Shown here piece by piece: positions 4,775 to 5,625 of a stretch of 5,625 nt of DNA. The stretch lies in assembly GCA_041569895.1 (NCBI GenBank), contig JBFFXF010000377.1, forward strand, positions 1 to 5,625, written 5' to 3'. The DNA comes from JBFFXF01 sp041569895 (GTDB lineage Bacteria > Planctomycetota > UBA8108 > JACQVS01). Both the position numbers and the translations under genes were made by a program. Numbering within the stretch: position 1 is the first letter of the stretch; the number at the start of each line of letters is the position of its first letter. The notes beneath the pieces were generated by a model that was given only the letters and a program-made list of their open reading frames with translations, was not told where the DNA came from and searched no databases.

Positions 4775-5625
4775 CGTGATCGACTCCCCGGGGAGCTCCC
4801 CGCCGCCGCCAGGCGCGCCCGGTCCTCGAGCAGCACCTCGAGCAACGCGCGATGGGCGGCGTCTTCTTGATTCCGGAACACCGGCTTGCGGCAACGACCC
4901 GTGCCGCCACGCGAGCGGGGCAGCGGCGCGCGCAGCACGGCGCTCAGCTCGGGACGCGACAGGTTGATCGCGGCGCCGCGGAAGAGGTCGGGCGGCACGT
5001 GACAGCCGCGGCATCGCGCCCGGAAGACCTCGTCGAAGACGCTCTCGAAACGCGGCGAGAGCACGCGGCGGTCGCCGTCGAGGCGGGCGCTCTCCCAGTC
5101 GCCGTAGTACGGCACGTTGAGGTCGATCCAGCGGATGATCTCGCGCCGCGAGGCGTCGTCGAGTCGCAGACCGTGGTGCTCCTCCTCGAACAACGCGGCG
5201 AGGCGACTGGCGCGGGCGCCGGTCGCGTACGGCGCGACCTCCGGGACGCCGTGACGGATCGCCTCGACGAGCGGGGCGCGACGCGGCGAGACCTCGCCCC
5301 AGTACTGGTCGTTGTCGTTGTTCCCGCCGCGCGTCAGAGTCTCGTAGGCGAGGTTGAAGTACGGCGTCACGTCGCCGGAGAGCGCGACGCCTCCCGCGGG
5401 CTCGGCCGCGTCGTGGCACGGCACGCAGGCGCGGTCGAGGATCGGCTGGATGTCGCGGGCGAAGTCGATCGATGCGGCGCCGGACGGCGGGCGGAGCCGG
5501 GCCGGCCCGCGGAGCGACGCGGCGGGGATCGCCGCAGTCGCGGGGGGCGCCGTGCCGCGAGGCTCGTGGCAGCCGACACATGAGCGCTGCTCGCCCTCGG
5601 CGAACGACACGGTGTCGCGCATCGA
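4771..5625 (-). CDS. HzsA-related multihaem c-type cytochrome, C-terminal part (5' end beyond the right edge)
   Basis: The frame is open at the right edge and ends at TGA 4773-4771. Numbering from the first Met in the window (5622), the 283 visible residues hold three CxxCH haem sites: CVGCH (15-19), CVPCH (66-70) and CRGCH (204-208). The opening MRDTVSFAEGEQRSCVGCHE matches the style of the middle domain of hydrazine synthase alpha-subunit relatives. DFARDIQPILDRACVPCH (53-70) and EIIRWIDLNVPYYGDW (161-176) match the C-terminal cytochrome part of the same group, which is common in planctomycetes. Full-length relatives usually carry a beta-propeller-like region before this; it would lie outside the window. 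The protein should be periplasmic or exported and should transfer electrons. The Met at 5622 is very unlikely to be the true start, since it sits directly before a conserved haem motif. I do not infer hydrazine synthesis from this fragment. Confidence 0.82.
   Translation of the reverse strand, partial: SMRDTVSFAEGEQRSCVGCHEPRGTAPPATAAIPAASLRGPARLRPPSGAASIDFARDIQPILDRACVPCHDAAEPAGGVALSGDVTPYFNLAYETLTRGGNNDNDQYWGEVSPRRAPLVEAIRHGVPEVAPYATGARASRLAALFEEEHHGLRLDDASRREIIRWIDLNVPYYGDWESARLDGDRRVLSPRFESVFDEVFRARCRGCHVPPDLFRGAAINLSRPELSAVLRAPLPRSRGGTGRCRKPVFRNQEDAAHRALLEVLLEDRARLAAAGSSPGSRSR
4784..4789 (-). promoter_or_regulatory. Shine-Dalgarno-like GGGGAG for the FGE-like gene
   Basis: On the minus strand GGGGAG is followed by nine bases (TCGATCACG) and then the ATG at 4774. 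The spacing is slightly long but usable. It supports this ATG as the start, even though the same frame stays open further upstream in antisense-free coding DNA of the preceding gene. It lies inside the HzsA-like coding sequence. Confidence 0.5.

Noticed and set aside
4775..5581. N-terminal extension of the FGE-like frame upstream of its ATG at 4774
   Set aside because: The extension is Arg/Pro-rich low-complexity sequence and overlaps the real HzsA-like frame. The ATG at 4774 is followed directly by a proper signal peptide and preceded by GGGGAG.
4771..5625. Genuine hydrazine synthase alpha subunit (hzsA)
   Set aside because: Only the C-terminal part is visible, there are three CxxCH sites, the neighbours are not hzsB/hzsC, and the expected Tyr after the haem motif is not seen. 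'HzsA-related' is as far as the evidence goes.

Overview
The window is very GC-rich bacterial DNA, and every gene I can support is on the minus strand. The best guess for the host is an uncultivated planctomycete or a similar deep environmental lineage. Three things suggest this: a HzsA-like multihaem cytochrome tail, a formylglycine-generating-enzyme (SUMF1/PvdO) type secreted protein, and a dockerin-like C-terminus ending in a Cys-rich 'CG-DPTP---GC' tail. I recall such tails from planctomycete secreted proteins. This placement is inference from domain style, not from a marker gene.

Layout, in transcription order (right to left). (1) Positions 5625-4771 hold the C-terminal part of a HzsA-related c-type cytochrome with three CxxCH sites; its N-terminus lies outside the window. 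(2) Positions 4774-3521 hold a 417-aa exported protein with an Ig-like region and an FGE/SUMF1-type domain that contains no cysteine. (3) Positions 3524-723 hold a 933-aa exported fusion: a five-CxxCH cytochrome head, a linker with a GHNFPAG motif, a right-handed parallel beta-helix with NxAxxGGG rungs, and a C-terminal dockerin-like EF-hand pair. Both junctions are 4-base ATGA overlaps, so the three genes look like one translationally coupled operon. (4) Positions 722-390 form a non-coding gap, visibly less GC-rich than the genes. It carries a 43-bp imperfect inverted repeat (381-423 / 654-696), a perfect 13-bp GC-rich hairpin (502-529), and 'cacagag' repeats around that hairpin. (5) Positions 389-1 hold the first 129 residues of a lipoprotein of unknown function that runs off the left edge. 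Its ATG lies inside the left arm of the inverted repeat.

All four products carry export signals or haem-attachment sites, so this is a cell-envelope or extracellular module. The operon probably encodes a multihaem electron-transfer or redox assembly: at least eight haem sites across two proteins, with an FGE-fold partner and a beta-helix/dockerin part that could bind carbohydrate, protein or a surface. The substrate cannot be read from the sequence. The HzsA resemblance alone does not support hydrazine synthesis.
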